Positions 1 to 11,037 are shown, counted from the first letter of the stretch. The stretch is DNA of 64,000 nucleotides from Pararge aegeria (GCF_905163445.1 NC_053202.1:8494001-8558000); one strand, 5' to 3'. A program made the numbers and translations. Notes: generated by a model from the letters alone, not told the origin.

Positions 1-836
1 ACCTATCACCTTTGAAACCTGTAGTCCGTTTGCTTTTCATCATTGTAAAGCCAGAAAAAGTTTTATTTATGTTTCGCTTCACCTTATTCCACACATCGAT
101 TTAAGGAGTTTTCTCCTCAGCTTACGTAAAAACTAAGTGGGTGTCAAAATAATAGCCACAAGTAATTTTTGAAAAACGAAATTTTTATTTTTACGTGGTA
201 CCATCGTAAAACAGTAATTAACACTTAACTGTTTACAATTCGAAAAATAAATAGTTACGTAATAAATATGACTCGTTTCACTCGCACAAACAACTATAAG
301 TTGATAAAAAATATACGTTAATAAATAAGAGGAAAATAGTAAAATAAAATAAAAATAAATGAATCTTTGGAACAAAAAAATCTTTAAAGTATTTGGTGAG
401 CACATGCTATATCCTATAAAATATACTTATTTAAAGTATAAACATATGTTAATACTGAAATAATTATAATAAAGAATAAATATATGATAATAAAATAAAG
501 ATAATAACGTGAGATAAAACTAAAAATCAGTCAAGAACTTATTAAAGCTTTAAAAACTAAAATGTAAGAAAATAAAAAACAATAATTATTATATAAAAGA
601 AATACTGATACGCACATACTAATCTCGAATATAAAACGGTGGTCATACAACACGAATAAATATTAATAAAACGCGTAAAAATGCGCTAAAACTTAAATGG
701 TAATAATAAATTAGTTAACGTCAAAAACGTTGATTTTAGAGGAATAGACAAGCTGGTTTACTGGTATTCATCCAGCTTTTTCTCTCCTCAAATAATTAGC
801 TATGAATATGGTATTAATTATAGCATTGTCTAGTGT
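1..836. other. A+T-rich 3' flank of Osiris gene A
   Basis: No gene recognised. The sequence is A/T-rich with many short A and T runs and probably includes the 3' UTR of gene A. I could not fix a polyadenylation site. Confidence 0.5.
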
Positions 837-1171
837 TTACGCTTGTTTGATGTGACCAGCATATGCCAAGTTCTGGGCTATGTCTTGCGATCTTCCCCAG
901 CCGCCACCGCCGCCGCTCTCCCAGCCGTGTTCTTCGTGGGATGGTTCAGACCACCCTCCACCACCTCCTCCGCTCTTCGACTTAGATTCTAGAAGCTTCT
1001 TGAGGGCTCCAAAGGCAGCTGCAATGAAAGCGATCTTTCCGAGGATGTATGCCTTGAAGACTGCGAAGGCGATGATACCAAGGAACAAAGGAACGAGTGC
1101 AGCTAACTTCAGTTTGATCAAAGCGAGGATGGGGAGGAGTTTCTTCAGCTTCTTCTTTTTCTTACCACGGC
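837..1171 (-). CDS. Osiris gene A exon 3 (DUF1676 core, AQNLAY)
   Basis: 335 bp from the acceptor CAG (complement 1172-1174) to a TAA stop at 837-839. It encodes RGKKKKKLKKLLP, the hydrophobic core with VPLFLGIIAFA, two glycine runs and the terminal AQNLAYAGHIKQA. Gene B has the same order of elements but replaces the Gly runs with a His-rich stretch. Confidence 0.92.
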
Positions 1172-4100
1172 CTGTAAGAAAGAAAATAAACATGGTTAGA
1201 GAGTATCCTTAGCAAACAAGCCTTTACACTCTAGCGCTTAGTACTATTACTGTTCTCTTTGTGTCTTCCCCTCAGTGTTTTGTTGCAATAAAGTTTTTTC
1301 TATTCTATTCTTCTATTGAAAGTCTTTGGTCTCCTCAAATCATCCTTCATCTCTATTAGAAAATCTGTAATTTTTTCTCCATAAATTGATGAATTGTTAA
1401 AAATTGTCTCTTAGCGGACGCCTACGCTATATTATAGCTCTCTGTATGCCAAATATTAGCCCAACCCGTGCAACGGTTTGAGCTGTGCGTTAATAAATTT
1501 GCCACCAGTCAGTCAGACAGTGAGTAAGGCAGTAAGTTAGCCAGTTACCTTTTTCCTATAACACAAACACCCAGGTATGGTTTTTCCCTCTAATATATAA
1601 GATAATGGGATTAAGGGGCGAAAGGTGCAGAACTCCTTTGTGGGGTTGAGTATACGCTTTTACAACATGATTCCTAAGGAAATTCTTGACCTACCAATGC
1701 ATACATTTAAAAAATGTGTAAAAACGCATTTAGTACAGCGAGGTTACTATACATTTGATGAATTCCTCAATGACAAGGTAGAATGGAAGCAGCCAGCCTC
1801 GCTCTCATCTCCCGCAAGATAGCAAAATGATTGTAAATGTTGATGTTGGAAAAGAGTAACTAATGAGTTTCTTGCCGGCTCTTCTCGGTAGAATCTGCTT
1901 TCCGAACCGGTGGTAGAGTCACACAAACATGCATACTTGACGTTTCAAAAGTGCTTATAAAGTAGGCCTACTTGAAATAAATGAATTTGAATTTTGATTT
2001 TTTTTTTTTAAGAGATAAAGACGTCCATGCTACTCTATTATTGGCTGGAGGGTTATAAGTTGTCTTAAATAATAACAAGAACTCAAGAACTGGCGGCTAA
2101 ACGTACTCTAGTCACGGTGATAAACATCGCCAAGTACCAAATTACGACGGTGATGAACATCGCCAATTTCTTAACTATAAGCTTTTACGACAGGAAATCT
2201 CAATACCTAAAAAATTTCAAACGTAGGAACTCGCGATGATCGCTATTCAATTTAGAACTAAGATATTATAAATCTACAAATAGGAAACAGAATACCTTTT
2301 ATCTTAAAAAAACCTATACATATTTTTAATGCAAAAACAATTGTATTGAATACTTTTAATACTACTTGTAATACTTTCTTCGAATACTTTTAATGTCAAA
2401 AAACCTAATATTTTACATTCGAAATTAAGTTTATAGTAAGCCAATATTTTTCTTTCTCCTATACTTGCAGCAATAAAATAATAAGAGCTGAGTACGCGAT
2501 GAACACATGCTGGCAAAGACCATCTTATACAGAATCATCATCGTCAATACAGAGCACGAGTATCATCGCAGATTGTGAAGGGTTTGGCCGTCTCCCACGC
2601 TGGCCCAGTGCGGATTGGTAGATTTCACACTTCCTTGAAAACATTACGGAGAACTCTCAGGCATGCAGGTTTCCTCATCCCATATATACTAGTATATTTT
2701 AATTATTTAAAACGCACATTACTTAGAAAAGTTAGAAGTGCATGCTGAGATTCGAACTCGGACCCCCGAAGGTGAAGTCGACCCAATGCGCTATCACCGC
2801 TTTTAGAGCTTCTAGAGAGTACAAGAGTTTAATTGAAGTGCAAAAGTGACATTATTAGCTTACACATTCACTCACTCGGGAGTTCTATTCAAATAAGTTC
2901 GCTTGGCACTTATGTAGCCACTTGAAATAGCTTCAATACATTTTACCGTTAACCTCGAATGTCGTTAACCATTGTATTTACTTGTCTAGTGGGGAAATTG
3001 ATGAATTACTTTCAAATACGCATTCCATTTCACATTGGAATTCCACATTTTATTCTAGGGCACTGCTATTTGTTTATCCTGAATGATTTAGTTGCGGGCG
3101 ATTGCTTTAAATGCAATATAGTCGTTATACCTTTTCAACGAAACGAAAATAACATATCTATTGACGTTCGCCATTGGTTGCCTGGAAGAAATCGCTATGA
3201 ATCCATAAGGCCGCCAAATTGTATACGTTGTAATGTTATACTTTTTTTTATGTACTTTTTGTGGTGTGCAATAATTCATTCAGTATATTCATTAATTCAT
3301 TCATTCATCTAAGACTGGATAGTTCATAAAAATACAATTTCAGTACAGAAAAATTTAACGTTGAATTATTAATCTAAACTAATATTATAAATAGGAAAGA
3401 TTTTTTTGTTGTGTTGGTGTAAACAAACAAAAAAATCTTAGACGCCGAAATTACTAGACCGATTTTAACAATTTCTTCGCCAAAAGGAAGCTAAACGATG
3501 ACATGATGATTTAAATACAATTGAAGATCCTTGAGTAAATTTCAATAATGCGGGTTACATTAAAAATAAAATTTATGAAACCTACTCTAATGTCGGCAGC
3601 TAGTTACCACACTACCGACAAAGACGTGGTTCCAAGCGATAAAACGTTCCGGAACGATGCCGCTTAGAAACCGATTAGGGGTAAAGGTTTAATATAACTG
3701 CTATACACCTAACAGATTAGCCCGCTAATATCTTAGCTGCATCATCACTCAGTAACAGGTTAGATTGAAGCCTAACTAAACTGTTACTTCTGGCTGGAAA
3801 TGAATATTTATTTACTAGTCTGCCGGGGAAATGCCACCACATGCTCATTTCTGCCGCTAAGCAGCATTGTTGGAATTTTGTGTTTGGTCTGAAGGGGTGG
3901 CCGGTGTAATTTTTTTTTTTTTTTATAATAATAAATAAATAAATATATATAAAAAAGAAAAGTATAACAAAACAACGTATACTATTTTATGAATATAATA
4001 CACAAAAATATTCATCAGATATCTTAGTACCCATAACACAAGCTACGCTTACTTTGGGGCTAGATGGCTAGATGGCGACATTGTCGTAGTGTATTTATTT

Positions 4101-5804
4101 ATTTATTATTTATTTATTTTATGGGTATATGTATATATGCACCGACTTACTATTTTCTGTACCTGTTTTTTATCTTCGCCATTGGTTGCCTGGAAGAAAT
4201 CGCTATGAAGCGATAAGACCGACAATATACGTTGTTTTTTATACTTTTCTTTTTTATGTACTCTTTGTGGTGTGCAATAAAAGTATATTAATTTATTCAT
4301 TCAAAACTTATATGCTGACTGCAAGACGAAATAACTGGTCTTGGGTTCAAAAAATATTAATAAAAAGATGCTAACCTTCCTCTTCAATGGAGTTGTCTTC
4401 AGTAAATGCCTTGGGCATCCTCAGTTGTAATGCATGACTGTCCAGGAAGTCGACTACGTTGTCCATGATTCTCTCCTCAATCTGGAGCTCTCTGGCCTTG
4501 GGCTCATCGGGTAGTGGGTCGTAACTCCGAGCTGACCTTGGTGAACCGGTTTTGGAGAATGCAATTCCATCTACAACACTAAAGTCCTTCGCCACGGCCA
4601 GGTTTTCGGTAAACTTCATCGCTTTCTCCTGAAAAATTACAAAGGACGTTGTAAGTATTTCATAAATTACTTAGTTAAAATTATAATTGCTCGAATATGT
4701 GATAAGTATATAGTAGAAAAAACTAATTAAATTAAAATCATAAACTGAGCGATGCGGTATTGTGTTCTTAATTACGTACGTAAAGTGTTAGCACGTAGAA
4801 GAAAGTTTTAATGTGTAATTAATAGGTAAGAGCGAAAATTAATAGTTTTTTTTTTCATTAAGATGATAAAATTATTAATATTTTAACTGGAAACGTATGC
4901 CAGTTTGCTACCAAGTTAACTTATATCTAGTATAGAATGTCTTGCTATATTATTCTAGAATAAAATAGTGCATTTAATGGTCGATGATATTAGGTAGATA
5001 AAGTTGCATAAAATTGAGAGATAAATTAATGGGAATAAATCGGGTCGCTACCTTTGTAATACATTAAAACCACAGAAGAAAGACTACCTAATACACACAA
5101 CACCTAACCACATGATATCCTAGTGAAAGTTAAAATTACCAGTTGCCTCCATATATTGGTAGCCTAATAATTTCACTATCTTTAATACTCTATAATAACT
5201 CTTAATCTTTTTACTATTGATTTTAAAGTCGGACAATATTCGTTAAAAAGAGCTCAATCACTTCTAAGACCTAAATACCAACCGATTCTTACCGCTTCTT
5301 TAGTTTAATTAAATCCTACATATCTGCCTATGTCAGCCTTTCAAATATCCTTTATCTCTTTCAATTTCTATGCCTAGTCAAAAAATTACAGTTCGTAATC
5401 GATTTTATAAGAACCTTTTATATTACCAATCATTACTTTATACTTCTATTAATATCTATTTCCTAGTCGATTTGCGTAAACACGACCGTTACTACTCTAA
5501 ACTGAAATGACCTAAAATCTTGCGATCCTTCTCCTAAGAAAAAGGACAACATTTGCCTCCTATTCGCTAAGTGGAATCTAAACTCAGTGTTTCATCCGTT
5601 AAATCAGACTATACATTCCATTAACACTATCACGTATCACATAATCACGTTCACTGCACTTCACTTCACCTTTAAACACAGCATCGTGTCGGTCTCCACA
5701 CAGTCCCTCAACGTGGATATGAACTTCTCCATGACCCCGTCTTCTTTGACTGTCGGCATGGCCGTCGCTGCCACTGCAAGGCACATCACGTAGAACACCT
5801 TCAT
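837..5804 (-). CDS. Osiris family protein (gene A), three exons, 240 aa
   Basis: Gene model joined from exons 5670-5804, 4376-4628 and 837-1171 on the minus strand. Every intron has GT/AG ends, and the phases are 0 and 1. The protein starts with a signal peptide (residues 1-15, ending ATA before MP). Next comes the Osiris two-cysteine segment (C-x7-C, about residues 35-43), then a middle segment with GSPRSAR. A lysine run (about 133-140) follows, then a long hydrophobic stretch (about 150-187) typical of DUF1676, and the family's C-terminal AQNLAY motif (228-233). A glycine/tryptophan-rich stretch lies between the hydrophobic core and AQNLAY. Osiris proteins are insect-specific and act in cuticle-secreting cells, probably in endosomal or secretory membranes, during cuticle and pore patterning. 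It shares architecture and intron positions with gene B at 55698-60221, so tandem duplication is likely. The exact orthologue (Osi9-like is only a guess) cannot be assigned by eye. Confidence 0.9.
1430..1615 (+). repeat. Transposon remnant in intron 2 of gene A
   Basis: Contains a phrase of the type 'ggtttgagctgtgcgtt' followed by a CAGTCAGTCAGACAGT-like run, which recalls dispersed repeats in lepidopteran genomes. No coding capacity. The family is uncertain and the assignment rests on memory, not on a second copy in this window. Confidence 0.35.
1615..2000 (+). mobile_element. 3' fragment of CR1/Jockey-type non-LTR retrotransposon (family Z)
   Basis: Encodes the last ~65 residues of the ORF2 C-terminal region (GLSIRFYNMIPKEILDLPMH...), then the non-coding 3' end with the phrase 'cttgccggctcttctcggta', and ends in TGAATTTGAATTT-type repeats. 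The same sequence occurs at 26541-26943, 53687-54600 and 63840-64000. Truncated at its 5' side and inserted in intron 2 of gene A in antisense orientation to the gene. Confidence 0.85.
2565..2822 (-). mobile_element. tRNA-related SINE (family S2)
   Basis: Read on the minus strand it has a tRNA-like promoter region with a B box at the complement of 'attcgaactcgga', and a body containing the complement of 'gcatgcaggtttcctca'. Related copies are at 8875-9050, 13125-13390, 61990-62165 and 63590-63835. It lies in intron 2 of gene A. Confidence 0.65.
3165..3304 (+). mobile_element. Non-LTR retrotransposon 3' end (family W), copy 1
   Basis: Contains 'cgccattggttgcctggaag' and 'gtggtgtgcaataa', ending in ATTCATT repeats. 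A second copy with the same order of blocks is at 4170-4305. The translated HWLPGRNRYE fragment is the tail of a retroelement ORF, so the 117-residue open frame here is not a host gene. Confidence 0.7.
3373..3603 (+). mobile_element. Short non-autonomous Helitron-like element
   Basis: Begins TC after an A (3372), with a 5' end of the type 'taatattataaatagg' common in lepidopteran Helitrons. It can be read to CTAG (3600-3603) followed by T, which matches the TC...CTRR rule with insertion between A and T. The right end is uncertain, because a SINE with a similar CTAGTTACC segment starts at the same place. Confidence 0.55.
3594..3800 (+). mobile_element. SINE body fragment (family S1)
   Basis: Carries the S1 landmarks in order: a 'ctaccgacaaagacgt' block, a 'ccgattaggggta' block, 'ttagcccgctaatatctta' and 'gcatcatcac'. 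The tRNA-like head is missing. Other S1 copies are at 6671-6800, 7105-7366, 8225-8446, 9651-9840, 10525-10685, 11784-11980 and 18319-18639. Confidence 0.65.
3810..3926 (+). repeat. Dispersed repeat D1, partial copy
   Basis: Shares 'atttctgccgc(t/c)aag' and 'cattgttg' blocks with 18665-18920 and 18990-19170, and ends in a T run. No coding content. Confidence 0.5.
3985..4112 (+). mobile_element. Retroposon 3' end (family V), copy 1
   Basis: Contains 'aacacaagctacgcttactt' and 'tggggctagatgg', ending in (TTTA)n. Other copies are at 6800-6962 (minus) and 12827-13020 (plus), and a tail-only piece is near 62130-62160. The 3' simple repeat fits target-primed insertion. Confidence 0.65.
4170..4305 (+). 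mobile_element. Non-LTR retrotransposon 3' end (family W), copy 2
   Basis: Same blocks as 3165-3304 ('cgccattggttgcctggaag', 'tttgtggtgtgcaataa') and an ATTCATTCA tail. It lies about 70 bp from the 3' end of gene A exon 2, inside intron 2. Confidence 0.7.
4376..4628 (-). CDS. Osiris gene A exon 2
   Basis: 253 bp. The acceptor CAG is complementary to 4629-4631 and the donor GT to 4375-4374. It begins in frame with EKAMKF and ends after one base of a Gly codon (phase 1). It carries the GSPRSAR segment also found in exon 2 of gene B (59413-59668). The two exons start with the same EKAMK. Confidence 0.9.
4629..5669 (-). other. Intron 1 of Osiris gene A
   Basis: 1041 bp, A+T-rich, with a GTGAAG donor and a TTTTTCAG acceptor on the minus strand. 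No gene or clear mobile element seen in it. Confidence 0.75.
5670..5804 (-). CDS. Osiris gene A exon 1 (signal peptide, Cys pair)
   Basis: 135 bp, 45 codons, beginning at the ATG complementary to 5802-5804 and ending AAG before a GTGAAG donor. It encodes MKVFYVMCLAVAATA as a signal peptide and then a mature N-terminus with cysteines spaced C-x7-C. The start is chosen because it gives a clean hydrophobic leader. Longer open frames crossing this site are in other frames and lack family features. Confidence 0.88.
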
Positions 5805-6670
5805 CTTCGCAAGTGGAATGTTCAATTGTCAAAGGCGCATGCAATACGGACAGTTTTATTTTCATGCTCCCCACTCGGTGAACATCGTGTACATATGACA
5901 CGGTGTATGACGAAATAAAGCTCGGCATTAAGACGTATTAACACGTATTTGTAAAAATTTTAATGGATTGTATGGCCGAGGTGTTCACGAGTTATGGGAG
6001 TTTTGAATATGCCGTTACACTCCTTTTTTATATTCATCGGATCTTACATAAGATATTAGTTTCATTAATTAAATTTGTAGGATGTTAAAACACTTTTATA
6101 ATTAAAAATTAATACTTTCTTCAATAATTGTGAAACCTCATATGAAACCAATAGTGTGATGAGTCGGTTTAAACCAACTGTAATCTATATTTTCAGAGAG
6201 TATACGGTGGCTTTATATGGAAGTTAACACTAAATCATTAAAATTAAATAGTTTGCGAAAAAATAGGTCAGTAAAAGTATAGAAAATATGTTAGATTAGG
6301 GCGTTTTTACAGGATTCCAAAAATACATATATTTATATAATATATTTACTAAAAAACTGTTATTGACTCAATCGTCCAAATACAGTTTACTGTAGCATAC
6401 CAAAGCGCCCGTATCCAGATGTTTTATTAATCAAATTTCTAAAGGAGTGAAAAGAAAAAAACTAGATTCAAGATTTAAAGCATTTTTTTTTACTGTTCCA
6501 GGATTAAAAGTCCATAGTCCATCTCCAGGATACGAGCTATATTACTAGGTGAACCTTGGCTTTATTGTAAGAGATGAGAAATTTCAAAAAGCGCTACAAA
6601 TTTTGACAGTTCTGCAAATCTGCCATTACTTATTAATAATGCATTAACACAAAAGTGCACAAAATTTGGA
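5805..6670. other. Upstream flank of Osiris gene A
   Basis: Should contain the gene A promoter on the minus strand. I could not recognise a convincing TATA box or initiator. The rest is A/T-rich without coding sequence or clear repeats. Confidence 0.4.
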
Positions 6671-6800
6671 GACCTCCCTGGCGCAATATTGAGTGCTGTG
6701 TCTTATCGTGGAAGGTCCCGCTTTAAATTCCCGGCAACGACAATCTTCCCTGGTGTGATCTGGTGGGAGGCTCTAGCTGTGGCTATCCGTACAAAAAAAT
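6671..6800 (+). mobile_element. SINE S1 head fragment
   Basis: Starts with the tRNA-like A box phrase 'cctggcgcaatattgag' and a degraded B box before 'cccggcaacgacaa'. Then come the 'gtgggaggctctagctgtgg' body and a short A-rich tail. Confidence 0.6.
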
Positions 6801-6962
6801 AAAAATAAATAAAATAAATATACTACGACAATACACACATCGCCATCTAGCCCCAAAGTAAGCGTAGCTTGTGTTATGGGTACTAAGATGACTGATGAAT
6901 ATTTTTTATGAATGACATACATAAATATTTATAATACACAGATAGGTAGGATGCCTTGGTTA
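6800..6962 (-). mobile_element. Retroposon 3' end (family V), copy 2
   Basis: Reverse complement of the V repeat: (AAATA)n at the left edge, then 'gccatctagccccaaagtaa' and 'gcgtagcttgtgttatgggt'. It abuts the SINE head, so one probably inserted into the tail of the other. Confidence 0.65.
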
Positions 6963-7104
6963 GCAGTATGGATTTTATAAAATTACATACCTCTAACAAG
7001 GTGCCGACTATCTGAGACAGTATCATCATATAAAACCTGGTCAAGGGCGAGAGCTACAACCCTTGGTCATATTTTGAAACATGCGTTGGTGTAGTTAGGC
7101 TACT

Positions 7105-7366
7105 ACCTCCTTAGCGCAATTGAGTAGGAGGTCCCGTGTTCGATTCCCTTTAGGGGCAATTTGGGAATTTATAATTTCAGAACTTTCTTTGCTCCGCTAA
7201 GCGATTAAGTGTTCTGGTGCGATGTCGCGTACAAACTGATTAGGGGTATGACTGCCATTCTCCCTAAAAGCTTAGCCCGCTACCATCTTAGACTGCATCA
7301 TCACTTACCACCAGCTGAGATTGTTGTCGAAGGGCTAACATGTAGTGGAAAAAAAAAAAAAAAAAC
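7105..7366 (+). mobile_element. SINE S1 copy with poly(A) tail
   Basis: tRNA-like head with an A-box-like 'tagcgcaattgag' and a B box 'gtgttcgattccc', then the S1 body ('ctaagcgattaagtgttctg', 'tagcccgctaccatctta') and an A run at 7350-7366. Shorter than the composite consensus read from the other copies, so it carries an internal deletion. Confidence 0.75.
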
Positions 7367-8224
7367 TATAAATTTGTACCGATTTTGTTCTTTACAGTTG
7401 TAGTCTCGTAGATTAAATGAAAATGTTTGCCAAACACCACACAAGGCAAAAAGATCCCACACAATCTTGCGATTTGAATAACGTCTATCAATTTTAAGTG
7501 CCGCCATGTTATTTCCTTTATGATCTCTCATTTATTTTCATTTCATTTAATTGTAAGCAATTTTTATCAATCACTTCCTTTTAAACAGTTAAGTAATGAT
7601 GTCGGAAGAAATTTTTTGAAAGTTACCTTTTTCTTTTAAGTGCGTCTAGAGATTAGCGGTTCTTTTACGTACGGGGGTCACGGGTTCAAATACCGCTTGC
7701 CTTGCGGCGAATATTTGTACCGCATATTACTTGCTACAGTTAACGTGTTTCGGAGAGAGTGTTTAATATTCAGGATCATTCTTTTAAATATCGAATTCGA
7801 ACTCATTTTTGAAGTTATACTTCTTTTGGCGCAATGGAGAAAAATGATGAGAGTGAATATTTACCATACGAGCGCACACGGACAGCTGAATTCTACATCG
7901 TAAAGTTAGTTCTAGGTGGCATGAAAATCGATAATTATGTTCAAGTCACTTGTTCTAAATATAAAAATTCTAGCATTTTTATATTTAGAACAAGTGTTTC
8001 GTAACAGTACAAACAGTGTGAATAAATAAATATTATTACGTTGATAAAACCTTTTTTATTTAAATAAAATCTTTTTTATTAATTGTAATATTTATCGTTA
8101 ATCACTACTGCATTTTAATTATTTTTTTTTCGTACGCCAAAGAAGTATAACTTCTAACGCGTGTAAGTACACACACTTTTTTTCCATTAAATGTTAACCC
8201 TTGACCGCAAAAAATTATAAGTAC
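7367..8224. other. Intergenic, no gene seen
   Basis: A/T-rich. 'cacgggttcaaatac' at about 7680 resembles a tRNA B box and could be a decayed SINE head. Otherwise nothing recognisable. Confidence 0.4.
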
Positions 8225-8446
8225 GGTAGTCATACCCCTAATCGGATTTTACACGACATCGTGCCGGAACACTAAATCGCTAAGCGGCACGTCTTTGTTG
8301 GCAGGGTGGTAACTAGCCAAGCCTTCCACCAGACCAGACCGGAGATAATTCAAAAATAAAATTTCCCAAATTGGCGCTGCCGGGAATCGAACCCGGAACC
8401 TTCTACTCAAATTCAAAGCGCTCACCGTTGCGCCAGCGAGATCCTT
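8225..8446 (-). mobile_element. SINE S1 copy
   Basis: Reverse orientation. The B box is the complement of 'gggaatcgaacccgg' near 8390, and the A box is the complement of 'gcgctcaccgttgcgcc'. The body has 'ctaagcggcacgtctttgtt'. Confidence 0.75.
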
Positions 8447-8616
8447 AAAAAATTAGTAGTCGTCCGGGGAATTACTACAGAAGCAATGTTATGTCCCGAA
8501 GGGTCTGCCAGGGTTTTACAGCCACATGAGGCTCATAGTTGATGGGCACAGGGCGGCACGTTGCAGGAGGAGTTCTCAGCATGTCCTGCGAGAAGTAACG
8601 TGCATAGAGATTATAC

Positions 8617-8772
8617 ACAGGGTATGCAGATGATATATAATGAAGAAAATCTCCCGTACGAGTTATAAAAAACTTATGGATAGGCATTGTAAGAGTTATA
8701 AAAAGCCTACCCTTAAGTATTTACAACTCGTACTGGAGATTTTCTTCCTTTTATATCATCTGCATACCCTGT
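8617..8772. repeat. Imperfect inverted repeat, 48-bp arms
   Basis: Arm 8617-8664 is the reverse complement of 8725-8772 with a few mismatches (for example cgtacggg versus ctggag around the inner ends). A 60-bp spacer separates them. It lies inside the D1-type dispersed repeat at 8450-8830. Likely a foldback created by duplication and inversion within a repeat. Confidence 0.8.
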
Positions 8773-8874
8773 GCATACCCTCTGTGCTCGCCACTGCCTG
8801 CGAGGTGTTGCTTTGTTTATAGGCTCTGTTTATCTACTTAGACCTTCAAACTCCGTACGATGCGTAATTAAGTA

Positions 8875-9050
8875 GATAGACTAGTGGTTAGGACTTCGTC
8901 TTTCGGGGGTACGAGTTTTAAGCAATTAAATATCACTTGCTTTAAATTGAAGGACAAGATCGTGAGGAAACCTGCATGCCTGAGAGTAAACCGCTCGCTC
9001 ACTTTTGCACGCCTCATAAGTGGAGCGTGAGGTGATGCTCTCGACATCAA
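8875..9050 (+). mobile_element. SINE S2 copy
   Basis: Starts with 'gactagtggttaggacttcg', a tRNA-like A box, then a degraded B box. The body has 'gaggaaacctgcatgcctga'. Opposite strand to the copy at 2565-2822. Confidence 0.65.
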
Positions 9051-9650
9051 AAAACCCAGTCTTTCAAAACTTAAATGATTGTTTTTTTTTAATTAGTATA
9101 ATATGAGTGCACTAACATCAAGTAAAATAATCTGTCTACCACATATGATATATATTTTATAGGCAATTATTCTTGTTCAATATGGTAAATAATAATAAAA
9201 CTAATCATTCTTGGACGTCCGTGTGTGTTTACGGATCCGTGTATGTGGCAGAGAAATTGGACGAAAAAATTATCTTACCGGATTTTTTTTTTTATTGTAA
9301 AGTAATGCACTGTGCTGATTCCTAGTTAATATTAGCGTTCTAAGTACTGTCGTTTAATTATAATTTATCAAAAACTATTTTTTCTATATGCAAGAGTATG
9401 TGGAAAATCAAGATTCACGCATGCGCTATGTAAATTTCGTCTCATAAAATAGCGTGAGACATAAAGATATTAATTTTATTTGTTATTTCATTTTAAAAAA
9501 CTTGAGTTTTTGTTTTAGGTTTTTTTTTAAATGTGAATGACCGCTATGAGGCGTGCACTTTTGGATTTTCCATCTACTAATTTTAAAATATTATTGTGTT
9601 CTTGATGTAAGTGAATTATTATGTTCTTTTTGAAAAATAAATGTCTTTAA
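9051..9650. other. Intergenic, no gene seen
   Basis: A/T-rich sequence with short T runs. No ORF, RNA gene or clear repeat recognised. Confidence 0.4.
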
Positions 9651-9840
9651 GCCGAAACCGACAGAGACATGCCGCTAAGCGATTTAGTCTTACGGTGAAT
9701 ACGCGTAGAAACATATAAGGGGTATGACTAGGTACCGTACTCCCTAACAGGTTAGTCTGCTACCATCTTAGACTCCAACATCAGTTACCACCAGGTGAGA
9801 TTACAGAAAGTAACCTAGTAGTGAAATCAAAAAAAAAAAA
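9651..9840 (+). mobile_element. SINE S1 3' half with poly(A)
   Basis: S1 landmarks 'gccgctaagcgatttagt', 'gttagtctgctaccatctta' and 'ccaccaggtgagatt', ending in 12 A's. The tRNA head is absent, consistent with 5' truncation. Confidence 0.65.
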
Positions 9841-10034
9841 CTCAAAGGTGTGTGAAGTCCAGCAATCCGCATTAAACCAGCTTGCTAGACTACGCCCGTT
9901 TTCACAAAACCTAGTCATTACCAGACAATTTACTAAACAATATAATAGTTTGTACCATTAAATAAATAAAAAATAATGTGTACCATATAAGGCACCACAT
10001 ACATCTTATATATTTAAACGATTAATTCTTGTAT

Positions 10035-10208
10035 ATATATAATTGGAAACTCGGAATCGGCTCCAACGATTTTCATGAAATTTAGTATACAGGGGGTTTC
10101 GGGGGCGATAAATCGATCAAGCTAGGATTCATTTTTAGAAAATGTCATTTTATTCGTGTTTTCCGGTAATAACCGATTTGGTGCAACGAAGTTGCACGGC
10201 TCAGCTAG
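10035..10208 (+). mobile_element. Helitron-like fragment ending CTAG
   Basis: Contains 'gcaacgaagttgcacggctc' directly before AGCTAG|T (CTAG at 10205-10208), a familiar non-autonomous Helitron 3' end with a short GC-rich stem just upstream. The 5' limit is not clear. Confidence 0.55.
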
Positions 10209-10524
10209 TTTTATTAATAAACAAGGCTAACGAATGTTTCAAAGGAGTTGCTGTATTAATAAACTTATTGAATCAAATTAGCTAAAAAGAATAAAAGCCA
10301 TGGAGACAGTGATGTGAATTAACACTAAAAAAGAGCACGAAAACAAAAGTCCCCTCCAATTTTAGGTATTGTTTGTAACGAGGCATATTATTAACGATTT
10401 CTCCTCTCACATCACTTATGAGATTGTTCACAGGGTGTTGAGTTTACACAATCAAACGTGCAAGGTCATATACAGGTTGATGTTTTTCCAGCCTCACAAG
10501 GTATCACGTTTCATAGTCTGATGT

Positions 10525-10685
10525 CTGTTTTGTCTGGCCGTGGCTTATTACCACACTAACGTTCCAGTATGTAACGCATAGAAACCGACTAATGTATGGG
10601 TTAAATATAACTGTCGTTTTGTCTAACAGGTTAGCCCAATACCATCTTAGACTGCATTATGACTTACCACAAGATTTTTTTTTTT
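10525..10685 (+). mobile_element. SINE S1 3' half
   Basis: Degraded S1 body ('ggccgtggcttattaccaca', 'caggttagcccaataccatc'), followed by a T run instead of the usual A tail. Confidence 0.55.
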
Positions 10686-10931
10686 ATATTAATATAAAAC
10701 AACATTTACAACAATACATAACAACATTTTAAATAAAAGAATAATTGCTGTGTGTTTCTCGAAATAATTCGTAAATAGTTAGTTGGATTGATTAGAATAA
10801 TCTCTTTGTGTCACCTCAAAACTAACATTCTTCAAACCTCAAAATCGACAAAGGTATTTTGATATGGAAATAGTTATTTTTGATTATTTATAAAAAATTA
10901 AGTTCCTGATGGACCGGTCATCTTATTAGAA

Positions 10932-11037
10932 AACTCTTATTAATTATAGATTATTATCTATAATTAATAAGAGTTATCTATATATTAATCATAGATTATT
11001 ATAGCCCACAGATAATCATCTATAATTAATAAGAGTT
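10932..11037. repeat. Perfect 20-bp hairpin plus third copy of the arm
   Basis: 10932-10951 and 10956-10975 are perfect reverse complements with a 4-nt loop. The arm sequence atctataattaataagagtt recurs at 11018-11037. A/T-rich. Could be part of a palindromic MITE or replication-slippage debris. Confidence 0.85.

Noticed and set aside
880..1212. 110-codon plus-strand ORF with proline runs
   Set aside because: Antisense shadow of the Gly-rich exon 3 of Osiris gene A.
5599..5928. 109-codon minus-strand ORF overlapping Osiris gene A exon 1
   Set aside because: Different frame from the exon that has a signal peptide, cysteine pair and a GT donor. No family features.
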